Below are positions 1 to 59,267 of a DNA stretch of 64,000 bases, in pieces. How positions within the stretch are numbered: position 1 is the stretch's first letter; every line of letters begins with the position of its first letter. The stretch covers positions 248,001-312,000 of the forward strand of contig JAZAYU010000200.1 in assembly GCA_038501625.1 (NCBI GenBank). Reading direction: 5' to 3'. Made by a program: the position numbers and the translations under genes. A model generated the notes under the pieces. The model was not told the origin of the DNA, ran no database searches, and saw only the letters and a list, made by a program, of their open reading frames with translations. The DNA comes from Corbicula japonica. Taxonomy: Eukaryota > Mollusca > Bivalvia > Venerida > Cyrenidae.

Positions 1-204
1 TTTAAGAAGCGAGAAAAATATGACAATATCACGCTACCAAAAGTCGTAAAACTGATAAATTAGGCAAATATGAGTAAAAATACGCAATTAATTTGTACAG
101 ACTATTGACAAAAATCTTAAATATTTATTAAATAATTCTAGTCTATAGGCAATAAAAAACATAAAAAGAGATTTGATTCAATAAAGTAAACTTTTTATGC
201 ATTC

Positions 205-330
205 ATAATATGCATTTCCATTACAGCCGTGAACAGGCATAATCAAACCGAGCTTGCAATATCTTGATACTGGTCGAGTTCGGCGGCTTTCAAAGTTCTT
301 TTTCTAATTATTTTAATGCACGTCAAAAAT
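205..330 (+). repeat. Dispersed repeat family B, copy 1
   Basis: ATGCATTTCCATTACAGCCG, GAACAGGCATAATCAAACCG and GGCTTTCAAAGTTCTTTTTC. The family is unclassified. Confidence 0.65.
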
Positions 331-639
331 CTCTGGTACCGGAAAGACAAATTATCAAGTATAAGTATATCTTTTAACTTCTTTAATTGCTTGTGCTTGA
401 ATTGTTTAAAAAGCACAGTATCTGTTAAAAGATGGGTAAAAGAGAATTTATTAAGGAAACTTGACCTTGTTTTGTTCAGAAGAATAGAGAATCGTGCATG
501 TACACTAGACCAACGATTGGCACATGCGTGACAAAATACACTGTATCAAGAACACATCTTGCAACCTCCGCTAAGAGCTTTAATTGCATCAATTCTGTCA
601 ATAAAGGTCAATGGTACTAGTGGATCCTTGAACCAATCA

Positions 640-800
640 AAGGGGACAACCCTCGGGTTCTCATTTTGTTGTTTGTTGAGTCTTTGTATCGATCATTTTA
701 TTAACTTTTGCTCTCTTTTCCTCTTTGATGGTTTTGTTGTGCAGGGAGGCTGTGTCTTTTTAATGTAGCCATTGGCCATTTTATATGCATCTTTCTCTTT
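640..800 (+). repeat. Dispersed repeat family A, copy 1 (3' part)
   Basis: GGTTCTCATTTTGTTGTTTG, GCTCTCTTTTCCTCTTTGAT and CAGGGAGGCTGTGTCTTTTT follow the family order. The family is unclassified, about 300 bp when whole. Confidence 0.65.
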
Positions 801-1207
801 CTTTTGTATTTTGACTTTTATTTGGCATTTATTTGAATTTCAAAAGCCAACTTGTCTCGGTCACGCTATTCTCTATTTGTTTGAAACAAAGATGACATAA
901 CTACATAATTGTTAATGCAGGCATTTTTTTTTATTCAAACATTCTTACCAAATAAATCATTCGAAAAACTGGAAAGAAATAACACATTGCCTGCTAATAC
1001 ATAATACTCATTCCTTAAGGCTATTGCGCAGTAATGATTCTTAGACAGTATTATTATATCGGCTTTACTCGATAATTAATTATCAACGGCGGCAAGACTT
1101 TCTGAGAGTAAAGAAAGGAAAAAATATCACCACTCCATTCAAAAACGTTTATATTTTCCAAAAACCTCGACTTAATTAAGAAAGAAATACCGATGGATAT
1201 TTTTATT
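801..1207. other. No gene seen
   Basis: AT-rich, with stops in all frames and no recognised repeat. Confidence 0.5.
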
Positions 1208-2040
1208 TAGTATGTTTTTTCGGCGTTAGCTGTCTAAGCTCACTTTTGACCTAGTTTTTCGACCAATGAAATATTGTAAATAAAACTTATTATGCAGCGG
1301 GAAAATCAAATAGATTATTTTGATTGGTTATTAGTGGGTCTCGTTAATGATTACCGTAACGATTTTTATATTGTGTGTTAGTATTTACCTGGCACTTATA
1401 TGTTCGGGCATTTTCGTTTTTAAAAGCGATAATTGTATCGGAGAAAAGGATATTTACGGTATAAGTTACCAGTTAAGTCAATTGATGGCTTAAATACGAT
1501 TTTATATGGAATATTCATGGGTGTCAGGTAAACACTCGAGTACAATACACAGTGTAAAACGACAGAGAAGTGCAGATATTTCTGATTCTTACTGGTTCCT
1601 TTCTAGTTCCTTTGATCCTGATTGTTAATTTCAAGACTAGAAATTCAAATCGCCTTGGTGTAGTGGTTATCACACTCGCCTCTGGTGTAGTGGTTATCAC
1701 ACTCGCCTCCCAAGCTGAGGGCCCCGGGTTCAATACTCGGGAGGGACACTTTTTTAAAGTTAATTTACGTAAAAGTTGGTAAATTTCGCTCTTGTAACAA
1801 GTTGTTATTATTTTCATTTATTGTATTTTAATGACATTAATTTATCATTAGTACTAACTCTACAAGAGGTATTTTATTGAAACTGAATAAATGTACAGTT
1901 AATGTTAGACATTCTTCTTTAATCGACGTATTATCACCAGATGAAATTTTTGCACCCTCTTTATTTCTTACTTTCTTATATATAAAAATCTTTTCCATCA
2001 ACGCCGTTTATCTTTTTTAAAGATATTTCTTGTCTTTTCA
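1208..2040 (+). mobile_element. Dispersed element with tRNA-like core, left copy
   Basis: It matches 30914-31877 in inverse orientation over most of its length. Shared blocks include TTTTTTCGGCGTTAGCTGTC, GGTTCCTTTCTAGTTCCTTT and CATCAACGCCGTTTATCTTT. The core carries a tRNA-like segment. It has no protein frame. Confidence 0.85.
1664..1752 (+). pseudogene. tRNA-Val-like pseudogene with duplicated A box
   Basis: TGGTGTAGTGGTTATCACAC TCGCCT is a Val-type D arm, and GGCCCCGGGTTCAATACTCG G is a T arm with a 5-bp stem. The loop would put CCC at the anticodon. The first half (about 30 bp) is present twice in tandem at 1664-1710, which destroys the acceptor stem pairing. It is not a working tRNA. 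Confidence 0.7.
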
Positions 2041-2164
2041 TGAACCTAAATGAACATGTCTTATATCGTACACGAAACGAGACAGCTGGCATAAATTCTT
2101 GAAGTAACGTCATTAAGTTGATGAAGTTGCATATTATGCATATCGTGGCAGTATTAGCATTATG

Positions 2165-2345
2165 TAAGTCAAACCTGTATAAAGCAGCCACCCAAGGGAG
2201 TGTCAAAAGATACGTTGCTTAACACTGGTGGCTGTTTAAGACAGGTAAAAATTAGAACAAAAAGCCAGTTTAAAAAAAATTCACATTGGCTGTTTAAGAC
2301 AGGTGGTTGATGAATGCAGGTCGCAACTAAGGCAGGTTCTATTCT
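2165..2345 (+). repeat. Dispersed repeat family I, copy 1
   Basis: AAAGCAGCCACCCAAGGGAG, TTCACATTGGCTGTTTAAGA and AAGGCAGGTTCTATT match the reverse complement of 54905-55078. Confidence 0.7.
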
Positions 2346-2814
2346 CTATGGTAAAAATATGTATAAATTCACAAATTAATGTTGAAAAATAAAAAATAGT
2401 AAAACCTTAAACTTCAATGAAAACTAAGCAAATACTTTCACTTCTGCCTATGGTTTGTGTCAAATATATTGCTTGAACACTTTCAATTTAAAGTGGCATA
2501 ATCAACTAACGAAAACAACTGTATACGCAGATTTAAAATCATTAAACAAATTGAAACAATGCTTATAAAATATAAATAAAACGTTGTTTGTTGGCTAGTT
2601 TTAATTTAAAAATTTTGTGGATGGTTTTATCAAATAATTCTGAAAGAAGTTTGATCTTCATACTAATGTCGATGAAACAGGTGGAAATGGTAAACCGTGT
2701 TCAAAGCTTAACTATAAACAGTATTTCGTTAATTTAAGTTTCACATTTTAATCTTTTCTATCTTTAAAAACAAATTTCAACTGTTAATTTTAAAAGGTTA
2801 ATTTAATGTCTAAT

Positions 2815-3012
2815 TGTTTGGCCACAGACCGTTCCAAGGCAGTAACACCAAAGGTTCTCATTTTCGTTCATTGTATGTGGTGTCTTATTTGAAATTGATA
2901 AAATATCGTGAATCCATACTCATTTCTCCTCTATTTTTTCTTGCGTGGGGAGGCTATGTTTTCTGAGTTTGGCGATTCCTTCATATGTATATTTCACCTT
3001 TTTGCGCAATAT
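2815..3012 (+). repeat. Dispersed repeat family A, copy 2
   Basis: CAGACCGTTCCAAGGCAGTA, AAGGTTCTCATTTTCGTTCA and GTGGGGAGGCTATG. Confidence 0.75.
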
Positions 3013-3030
3013 TCGTTGTTGCTTTAAACG

Positions 3031-3773
3031 ATCAATGCGAGGGAAAGTGAAACAATAATGCAACCAATTCGATTACCTATTTGTCACGATGACTACGTGT
3101 ATGACGCTATCAGGGCACGGCATAATGGACAGTATGGGCAATTATCATGGAAATCCAGACATTTGTATTTCATACACTACCATGAAAAACTGGCAATGTC
3201 GGAGATTAACGGAACATTTTCAATCAATCCACTGTCACCTCAGTGTTTTGCTGTCTAGCCACTTGGTAATTTGCTGGTTGTGCTAAGCAATGTAATACTA
3301 TGTTAAATTAAATTCTAATTTTGTTTAATTATTTTCAAATACAAATATAAATTAATATCCGTGTTTAAAATACATGTTTATTGCAGAAGGTATACTTTTG
3401 AAAAGCAACCCACAACTGATCAATATATGTATGCGTACATGTTACGAACCCTTTTAAATAGAGCAGCGCGCTACATGTAAGCAATGTCTGTTAATTTAAA
3501 TTCTGTTGTTTTTTTTATTTTCAAATACAAATATAAATAAATATTCGTGTTTTAAATGAAACATGAATACATATTTACTGTGTTACTTTGGTGTTACATC
3601 GTACTTTCATTTTTTTATCCGATTATGCAGACTAAATATGTCAGTATTTGATTGATCATAAATAGAGACCAAACGTTTAGAAGGTCAAAGTACGATTGTC
3701 TTTTATCTAGATTCATTTGTTCATTGTGAGTCTACAAGATATAAATAAATCAAATAAAAAAAACACTTTCTTA
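3031..3773. other. No gene supported
   Basis: Two overlapping short frames (3058-3258 and 3089-3286) lack domains and splice signals I trust. CAAATACAAATATAAAT recurs at 3335 and 3518, a direct repeat of about 180 bp spacing. Confidence 0.45.
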
Positions 3774-4060
3774 TTCTATGTAACCTTTATTAGCCTTTTG
3801 GGACAGAGCGACTTTTTATGTCTCTCTCCTTAATTTCCTTGAAGTGATAACATTATTATATTTCGTGATCTTGAGTCGTAAGTGCAATAAATCTCGCAAC
3901 AAATGAGAAAACTAATATCTCGTTTTTTCCGGGACTTAAAGAATATGGCTAGGTTTCAAATAAATCAGACAAGACGAAAAGTATTGAGAGAAATAGTCTG
4001 AAATAGTAGTCATTAGGTTGTTTAATGGCAATTACTACAACTTTTGAAGCTTGTAATAAA
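3774..4060 (+). repeat. Dispersed repeat family M, copy 1
   Basis: Blocks TTATTATATTTCGTGATCTT, GCAATAAATCTCGCAACAAA and GTTGTTTAATGGCAATTACT recur at 6.7, 10.96 and 13.12 kb. Confidence 0.65.
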
Positions 4061-4555
4061 CGATTGAATGTACAATGAAACTGGATAAACGCCCTCAAAT
4101 ACTACACAAATGAATGATTAAAGCATAATACAACCAGCGAGGCAGATTTTTAAATCTATAAACGTCTATACAGAATGTCAACCAGTTCCGGTTATGAACC
4201 AGTTCCGGTAAACTTTTTATTTCTCATCCCTTGCTGAAAAAATTTCATTTCGTCCATAAGTAAATATGTATATATAAACTAAAAAGGCTATGAGATTTTT
4301 GTGTTCCCTTTTCGTCTTGTTTATACAGTATAAAAGATGATATGAGGTAACAGAACATTCAGAAAACAATTTCTTTCCTTGCTAAAAAATTAAAAGTAAA
4401 TGATAACTTACAACTCAGAAATCGAAAATTTGTGATTTTACCGCAATGTAATTAAAACTGCTTTATATAATTTATATACCGTAAACATATCCAATATTCA
4501 CAGCTATTCTAAAAAAAGGCTTCAATCGAATTCAGCAAAAATATAATGAATGCCT

Positions 4556-4806
4556 CAGAAAACACAGCCTCTTCTCAAAGCCAAAAAGCAAAGAGCATAG
4601 GAATGACGGTAACCTTTCAGGTTCTCATTTCGATTATTGTTTGAAGTGTCTTATTTCAAATTATTCTTTTGATAAACACATGCCTTCGTATCCTCTATGC
4701 TTTTTGGACTTGTGCGGAGGCTGTATCAGTTTGCCATTAGGGATTTCAACCAGGTTATTGGTGCTTCAACAGGATCTCATACATGTATGAACAAACAAGC
4801 ACATGT
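4556..4806. repeat. Dispersed repeat family A, rearranged copy 3
   Basis: Minus-strand pieces (CACAGCCTCTTCTC at the left, AACCAGGTTATTGGTGCTTC at the right) flank a plus-strand piece (GTAACCTTTCAGGTTCTCAT to GCGGAGGCTGTATC). Confidence 0.6.
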
Positions 4807-5214
4807 TGCCTTTGTAAAGAAGCTCCAATCTACCCATCCACGACAGCGTTGCATGCAAAACACATAAAGTAAAAACATAAGAAGTCAAGCAATATTTTGC
4901 AGAAATGTATAATGTTATTTGTTAAACCTCGCCGTTGTATTGTATACCAGGTACTTACTGTAAAACCAATTGCATCGGTGAAGAAAATCATTTAACCATT
5001 TTACAGACGAACATTAGGGAATTTATAAATCAGAAAACGAATACAATGCGATCAAAAACAACAAGAAACATTTATACAGAAATACTTCAATTTGTGATAA
5101 ATTGTTATCAAAAGTAAAGTAGAACATTTTATACAATTAAAAAGATATATTAAAAACATTTTTCTCAAGCTTCTATTCTGCTTAAAATAGTAACAACGGG
5201 AGTGACTTTTACTT

Positions 5215-5465
5215 AAATTTCGAAAAAAGAAAAATTTGGGACACGTCGGACAAGGTGTTTTCGGTAATGTGTTAGACATTGTAGTTCTTCCTATATTTGG
5301 TAAGATCTAACATATTATTTTTCTTCGGTCATTCTTAAGACATATTTTCCTATTTTTAAATAACTAACAATTATACATATCCAAAAAGTAATATTGTTAC
5401 ACATTTTGACCAAATGTTATTTTTACCGCGAATTGCATAATAAGCAATGTCATATGAACAACATA
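5215..5465 (+). mobile_element. MITE family D, left and middle part, continuing into the 47-bp satellite
   Basis: GGGACACGTCGGACAAGGTG at 5238 resembles the family D left terminus. TTACACATTTTGACCAAATG at about 5397 and TTTTTACCGCGAATTGCATA at about 5420 match the interior of the intact copy at 13325-13576. The right terminus is replaced by the satellite. Confidence 0.65.
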
Positions 5466-6424
5466 ATGTCATTCCAAGGACTGACGTCAACTGTCCAAAG
5501 AAACCATTTACCGAGTCATTCCTAGGACTGACGTTAACTGTCCGAAGACACCATTTACCGACTCATTCCAAGGACTGACGTACACTGTCCGAAGACACCA
5601 TTTACCGAGTCATTTCAATGACTGGCGTCAATTGTCCAAGGACATCATTTACCGAGTCATTCCAAGGACTTACGTCAAGTGTCCGAAGACACCATTTACC
5701 GAGCCATTCCAAGGACTGACGTTAACTGTCCGAAGACACCATTTACAGAGTCATTCCAAGGACTTACGTCAAGTGTCCGAAGACACCATTTACAGAGTCA
5801 TTCCAAGGACTTACGTCAAGTGTCCGAAGACATCATTTACAGAGTCATTCCAAGGACTGACGTACACTGTCCGAAGACACCATTTACAGAGTCATTTCAA
5901 GGACTTACGTCAACTGTCCGAAGACATCATTTACAGAGTCATTCCAAGGACTTACGTCAACTGTCCGAAGACATCATTTACAGAGTCATTTCAAGGACTT
6001 ACGTCAACTGTCCGAAGACACCATTTACAGAGTCATTCCAAGGACTTACGTCAACTGTCCGAAGACACCATTTACAGAGTCATTCCAAGGACTAGCGTCA
6101 ACTGTCCGAAGACATCATTAAAAGAGTCATTCCAAGGACTTACGTCAACTGCCCGAATACATCATTTACAGAGTCATTCCAAGGACTTACGTCAACTGTC
6201 CGAAGACATCATTGACAGAGTCATTCCAAGGACATACGTCAACTGTCCGAAGATCATCATTGACAGAGTCATTCCAAGGACTTACGTCAACTGTCCGAAG
6301 ACATCATTTACAGAGTCATTCCAAGGACTTACGTCAACTGTCCGAAGACATCATTTACAGAGTCATTCCAAGGACTAACGTCAACTGTCCGAAGACATCA
6401 TTTACAGAGTCATTCCAAGGACTA
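5466..6424 (+). repeat. 47-bp satellite array, about 20 units
   Basis: The unit runs GTCATTCCAAGGACTTACGT, CAACTGTCCGAAGACATC and ATTTACAGA, with few differences between units. 47 is not a multiple of 3 and the unit has no stop in any forward frame through most of the array. Long open frames therefore appear in all three frames, with a 47-residue peptide period (for example 5632-6378). The upstream flank (5215-5465) is the left and middle of MITE family D, so the array grew from that element. Confidence 0.93.
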
Positions 6425-6699
6425 GAAATCTTTTCTGTTTGTTTATTACAACAAAAGAGATGGATCTATTTTCAACTGCACATGGCTACAAATGTAAGTC
6501 AACTTCTTAGTAGGATAGACGTTTCTACAAAAAAAATAGAAGCCCGCATTCGCTGCGCTCTTTTCCGCTTCTCTTTTTTTATAGAAACGTCTTTATATAC
6601 TCTATGCGTAGCTCATCAAGACTCTACAATTGTGTAATAACTAAAAAAATACGAATATAAATCATTCACTCAGACTCTTTTGTAACTTCAGAACAAATA

Positions 6700-6930
6700 T
6701 GTTTTTGTTTCCCCTCTCCAAAATATTCCTCAAGTGATGCCAGTTATTACATTTCGTGTTCGGAAGACAGTTGTCCAATAAATCACCTAGCCAATGAACG
6801 AAATAAATGAATTCTTTACTTTTTCCGGATAATTTGTAACATTGTTATTTTTCAGCGATATCTGACATAGCTTGAGTTAAAATTTTTATGGTTGTTTGAT
6901 GGCAATAAAAACAGCTATTTGAACAAGAAA
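6700..6930 (+). repeat. Dispersed repeat family M, copy 2
   Basis: ATTACATTTCGTGTTCGGAA, CAATAAATCACCTAGCCAAT and GTTGTTTGATGGCAATAAAA. It runs straight into the 25-bp minisatellite. Confidence 0.65.
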
Positions 6931-7466
6931 ACGAAAACAGTGTTGTCGGCTATATTAGTAAACGATATTTTCAGTTCTATTAGAAAACGATGTTGTTAGT
7001 TATATTGATAAACGATGTTGTCAGTTATTATAGTAAATTATGTTGTCAGTTATACAAGTAAAATATGTTGTCAGTAATATAAGTAAACGAAGTTGTTAGC
7101 TATAGAAATAAACGATGTTGTCAGTAATATTAGTAAACGATGTTGTAATTTATACAAAAAGTATTTAGTAAAGATGTTGTGAAGTACATTTGTAAAAGAT
7201 GGTGTCAATTACATTGTATATTAGAAAAAGATATCAGTTATATAAGTAAACGATGTTGTCAGTTTTATTAGTAAACAATGTTGTCAGTTATATTAGACAA
7301 CGATGTTTTCAGTTATATGAGTAAACGTTGTTGTCATTTATACAAGTAAACGATTTTTTCCAGTTTATGAGTAAACGATGCTGTCCGGTATATTAAACAC
7401 GATGTTTGAAGTTACATAAGTAAACGATTTTGTCAGCTATATAAGACAACAATGTTGCAACTATAT
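6930..7466 (+). repeat. Degenerate 25-26-bp minisatellite, about 20 units
   Basis: The unit is about GTAAACGATGTTGTCAGTTA TATTA. Units differ by substitutions and small indels. The array ends about 100 bp before the duplicated promoter module of exon 1A. Confidence 0.88.
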
Positions 7467-7559
7467 CAGGGTTAGATGAATTATAAAAATGAATTTTCAA
7501 TAATTAAGTTAAGTTCTGCAGAGACCCAATCTGGAATTATTAAACATAACGGTATATCA

Positions 7560-8966
7560 ATCTTACTGGGAAAACCTTTGAATGGAATACTGTAGAGAGG
7601 CCATCGATATTTTCCCCACATTGACATGGTGTATATTGCCCAATTATGGCCGATAAACTGCTGTTTTGATCAAGTTCTGAAGTGGAATGATTTTGTCAGT
7701 AAATCCAATATTAGGACGACATAGTCACATCTTGTTTACAGCATACGCCGGTCAGATATTGACATATTGCAATCGAGTTAGTCATCTCATAGAAAACGCT
7801 GGATGACCAAAAAATCACTTCACACTGAATAGAGGAATAAGGCAGGAGTTGTAGGAAGATATCGCGACTGTGTTACTGAATATAAAGCTTTTAAGTGAAT
7901 AAATCCATTAAAGAAGATGTGTTGGAAATAAAACAATTATAGAAATTAATATTATTTATGTGCGTTGGTTTAAGCTGGTTAAAGCATTCTGATTATATCT
8001 TTCGGAATCATTGTTTCATCGTTTACCGTAAACTAAAGGAAGTTCTTGATTGTGTGAAACAACGGACTTTGATATTTTTGTCTTTGTTAGCATGGCTCCT
8101 ATTCAGGCTTGATTTATTAGACAGTGCCCACGGTTATAAAACTGAGCATGGAAACCAATCTCAAATCTCAAGCATCTGATTGGCTGTCATTTCAACCAAT
8201 CAGATGCTTGAGATTTGAGACTGGTTTCCAATCTCAGCTTTATAACCTTCAGCCCAGGAATAATATAGAAATTGGGCTGATGGAACCCTTTCTTAAGTAG
8301 ACATGCAAATATCAGAATAAATATGTCGCTTTAAATAGGATTTGGCACTCAGCTAATAACTTATGGATATTTGCAAACTAACGATGTCGGAATATTATAT
8401 TCAGTATACTAAGTCTTTACATTTGCAAATAATTTGAAAATTTATCAATTTTAGAGAACAATTCATTTTTTGAATAGGAAAGATTACTAATGTTCTTTTA
8501 ATTAATTATATTCATAGTTAATTGTTTTGCTTTCATCGAAAGCTTTAATTTGGTAATATTAATCTGGTACCAATAGCAAATTATTGATAGCGTGCAAGAT
8601 AATACTATACGCGGAGAGTAAATAGCCACAACAAGATAAATTATTATCTGCTATTTGAAAATCTTAGTGCAAGATTGTCTAGGCCAACTGACATTGTGTT
8701 AATAGGGCTCTCAGGAAAGAATAAAGAAAAAAAACAAACGGATTGTTTTCAATTCTGAGAACTTAATTCAATAGCATTAGAGATATTGAAAACATAAGAG
8801 CTAGTGTCAAAGCAAAAAGGAACTGAAATATAATTTGATTTGCACCAATGAAAATTAGAAAATAAAATTGTAAACATTTGACAACAATCTAGTGATTATC
8901 CCAAGCTTCGGATGATAAATTTTGGTATTGATTTATGGAAAAAGGTTCAATGCATTTATGAAATAA
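7560..8966 (+). promoter_or_regulatory. Putative promoter/5' leader of exon 1A (module copy 1)
   Basis: This stretch is collinear with the region before exon 1C. Shared anchors include TGGTGTATATT at 7627 (19396 in the other copy) and GCGTGCAAGATAA at 8590 (20543), the latter followed by a GCGGAGA/TAAATA block. Conservation of noncoding sequence ahead of two phase-matched first exons suggests duplicated promoters and leaders. No transcription start can be placed. A foldback element is inserted at 8125-8256 in this copy only. Confidence 0.45.
8125..8256. mobile_element. Palindromic foldback element, family C copy 1
   Basis: TGCCCACGGTTATAAAACTG is answered by the inverted end at about 8237-8256. 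The arms CAAATCTCAAGCATCTGATT and AATCAGATGCTTGAGATTTG meet around a short loop (about 8180-8192). It lies in the promoter module of exon 1A. Confidence 0.88.
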
Positions 8967-56603
<47,637 letters not shown>

Positions 56604-57546
56604 CAATCCCGATAGTGATCCAGTGAAATGAAAGATAATGCCTTATTAACTTGTTGTTTTTATTGGTGCGGTTGCAATGAACAAAGGATTCAGTAACCTT
56701 GAAATTTTCAGTTACGCAATATTCCTTGACACAGAAATATTTTACCGAAAATTTTCAACAAGACTTTTCAGTGCTGCTTGTGATATCTGGTGGATTTCCT
56801 TATTAACTTCAAGTTGTTGGGTTTTTTTGTTGGTGCGAACGAAATTAACAAAGCATACTACAGTAACCTTTAAAAATTTAGCTACGAAATATCCCTTCAC
56901 ACAGTATTGTTTTACCTACAAAATTGAACAAAGGCTGCTTATGATATCTTGTGGATTTAAAAAAAGAAGATGGCTATTTAAAACCGAGAAAGAATTTGCT
57001 CTTTCATTTTGGCTTTTACAGTTACCTTAAAATTGATCGCAATAACTTTAAAAGAAATTGTAAGTTTTAAGAACCTTTTAAATCTTTTAAAGTGGTTCGA
57101 ACGCAACAAAACGCCAGAATTTACAGACTCATTTCTTTAATTTACGTTTTATTTGATGTCAAAAATGTAACTTGAATACTGTCATACGTATAAAGAGGAG
57201 CAATTTGTCTTGAAACGGTGATTTGTTTCTCTTTTCTTAAAGAGACCATTTGAGTCCGGATTCATTGATCGCTTATAATGGTGGTTCTAAGGCTCAGTGA
57301 TATATCAAAACTAAAATTAAGTATGTTTCTTCATTGTCGCATTCTCTTTTGTCGATACCAAGAATTGAAAGCAGAGACAAGTCATGATGTCCAGAGATTT
57401 TAGCGCAAAACTGAGTGCGCCATAAACCAAATCGCAGAATTGTGCACGGATCATCGGTATTTTAAGAAAGCGAAACCCTCAATATAATATAACATCGGTA
57501 AATTAAATATCGAAATCTTTAAAATGGCAAAATGCAGTTCAATAAA
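56604..57546 (+). other. Probable 3' UTR of the tetraspanin, with tandem duplication
   Basis: No gene is seen after the stop. The first AATAAA found on this strand after it is at 57541-57546 and could be the poly(A) signal. The segment 56641-56797 is repeated directly at 56798-56957. Confidence 0.4.
56641..56957 (+). repeat. Direct tandem duplication (about 157 and 160 bp)
   Basis: Both units start CCTTATTAACTT and end TGATATCT(G/T)GTGGATTT. They diverge by scattered substitutions and small indels. A 117-codon open frame crosses both units (56677-57030) but has no recognisable domain and is probably chance. Confidence 0.8.
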
Positions 57547-58732
57547 ACTTCGCACAAATAATTGTTAATAATTTGTATTTTCATTTTATATAATATATGT
57601 TAAGCAAAGTTAGCACACTAAAGAAAAAAGCTAGACCTCAAAATTTCCAAATAATTCTAATACATAACTTTACAAAAACTAAACAACACAAAACATTATT
57701 TTAAATGCATACATGAGTATAACGATCCTGACAACAATATAGTGTGTCCTTTTAAAGAACTTTAATTATGACGAGAGAAATAAGAGTGTGTGACCCACTA
57801 ACGCGACCAGGAAACGACAAAGAAGTTCAAGACCAAACACACTTTTACAAATATCTCATAATGTTATTGTTTACATATGTAAATAGGAAGGACACAACAT
57901 GAAGTTGCTCATATGAGAATTAAAAAAAAACCTTGCAAGAGATTTCATGAAAGTTTAAAAGTTTGATGTAAAATGTTGTAAATTAAATTTATGATTTAGT
58001 GTAATTTGAACATGAGAACCACGCCATTTAAACCATGCATCGAATTATGATTTACCTCTGTAAAACTTCAAGTTAAAACATTCAATATTAATAACTTTAT
58101 CAGTCTTAATCAGAATATAAAGAAAAATTTATTCTCCCTAGACATTATCCGGGGATTCATTTAGTTTTTGAGCAGAAGGATATTTCTGTAAAGAAAGCGG
58201 GGATTTGTTACACTTTTATTGTAATATAATCTTAATTCCAAGAAAAAATACTGGCATGTGTAAATCCCCATCCCACAACTCTTAATAAAATCATTGAATA
58301 ATTGACAGCAATTTGTTTCTTACAGTTTATTAGTTTTTAAAGCAATTATTTTACATTTAAATAACAAAATAGTGATATCTGTAATAATTGACCCCTTTAT
58401 TTAAAAAAAATTATCCAAAGACGCTACCTTATAAATAAAACTAAACAGTTTTAAAATCATGTTCTGTGATCTTTATTATTTTTGGATATACTGCACAATA
58501 GTTTGAGATGTATACACAAATTTGTTTCAAAACATTCAGCTTTATCGCTTCTACTGGCAACGGATATGCTTATCAATATAAGCTTTTTTAAAAAATAAGT
58601 AAATCGATAAAAGTTATTCTTCATAATAATGTATTTTATTATACTGCACAGAAATTTGCTTGAATTTGATTGGATGATTTTCCGTTAATGTATATCCGTA
58701 TTTACGGATCGGCCGTAGATATGAATGCACGT
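57547..58732. other. Intergenic, nothing recognised
   Basis: AT-rich DNA between the convergent tetraspanin and Mab-21-like genes. A 67-codon minus-strand frame (58614-58817) overlaps the possible TIR element and has no domain. Confidence 0.5.
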
Positions 58733-59033
58733 GCCTTAATTTCCCTCTCTGGACCCCCACCTTTTGTTGTCTTCTGCCATTTTGTTTTGAATTTCGGTAA
58801 AAAATGCATAATTTCAAGCCGATCTTGTAAATTATAAAGCGGTATGCTTAGGGATTACTTTAATTGTTACAGAAAATATTTGTGTTATGTTTTTAACGTT
58901 GAAAACGATCATGCTATTCTAAAATTTTGTAAATAAATACCAAATCGATAGTCCATTCAATTTCTATAGAAGTGACGTCATCCATGTAAATTAATGACGT
59001 CAGACATGTAATTATTGAGGTTCCCAGAGGGGA
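58733..59033. mobile_element. Possible 300-bp TIR element
   Basis: CTTAATTTCCCTCTCTGGAC on the left resembles the complement of CCAGAGGGGAATTAAG on the right (about 59018-59040). The inverted repeats are imperfect and no target duplication is clear. Confidence 0.4.
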
Positions 59034-59267
59034 ATTAAGTCGTTCGGCATTTAAAAAAAGCGAAATAATTGAAAAAATCGATGTTTTCTAATTATTTTTG
59101 TCTGAAAAAAGTCTTTGCAGTATAATAAAACAATTATTTGGATCCTTGCGGCTCGGGAAATATGACACCCAGACCGGCAATATATCCTCACACACCCTGT
59201 CAAGGAACCAAATAACTATATAATCCAACAGACTAACTATGAATGTGATTGTATTTTACAGGATCTA

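Noticed and set aside
1664..1752. Functional tRNA gene
   Set aside because: Duplicated first half and no pairing acceptor stem; it lies in a dispersed element with a second diverged copy.
3058..3286. Two overlapping 65-66-codon frames with His/Cys-rich peptides that looked faintly like a protease fragment
   Set aside because: No motif held up, the frames overlap each other, and there is no splice or repeat context to support an exon.
5466..6424. Array resembling a CRISPR
   Set aside because: Units are direct head-to-tail copies with no unique spacers, in a eukaryotic setting, and derive from a MITE.
56677..57030. 117-codon frame after the tetraspanin stop
   Set aside because: It runs through a tandem duplication in the likely 3' UTR and has no conserved features.
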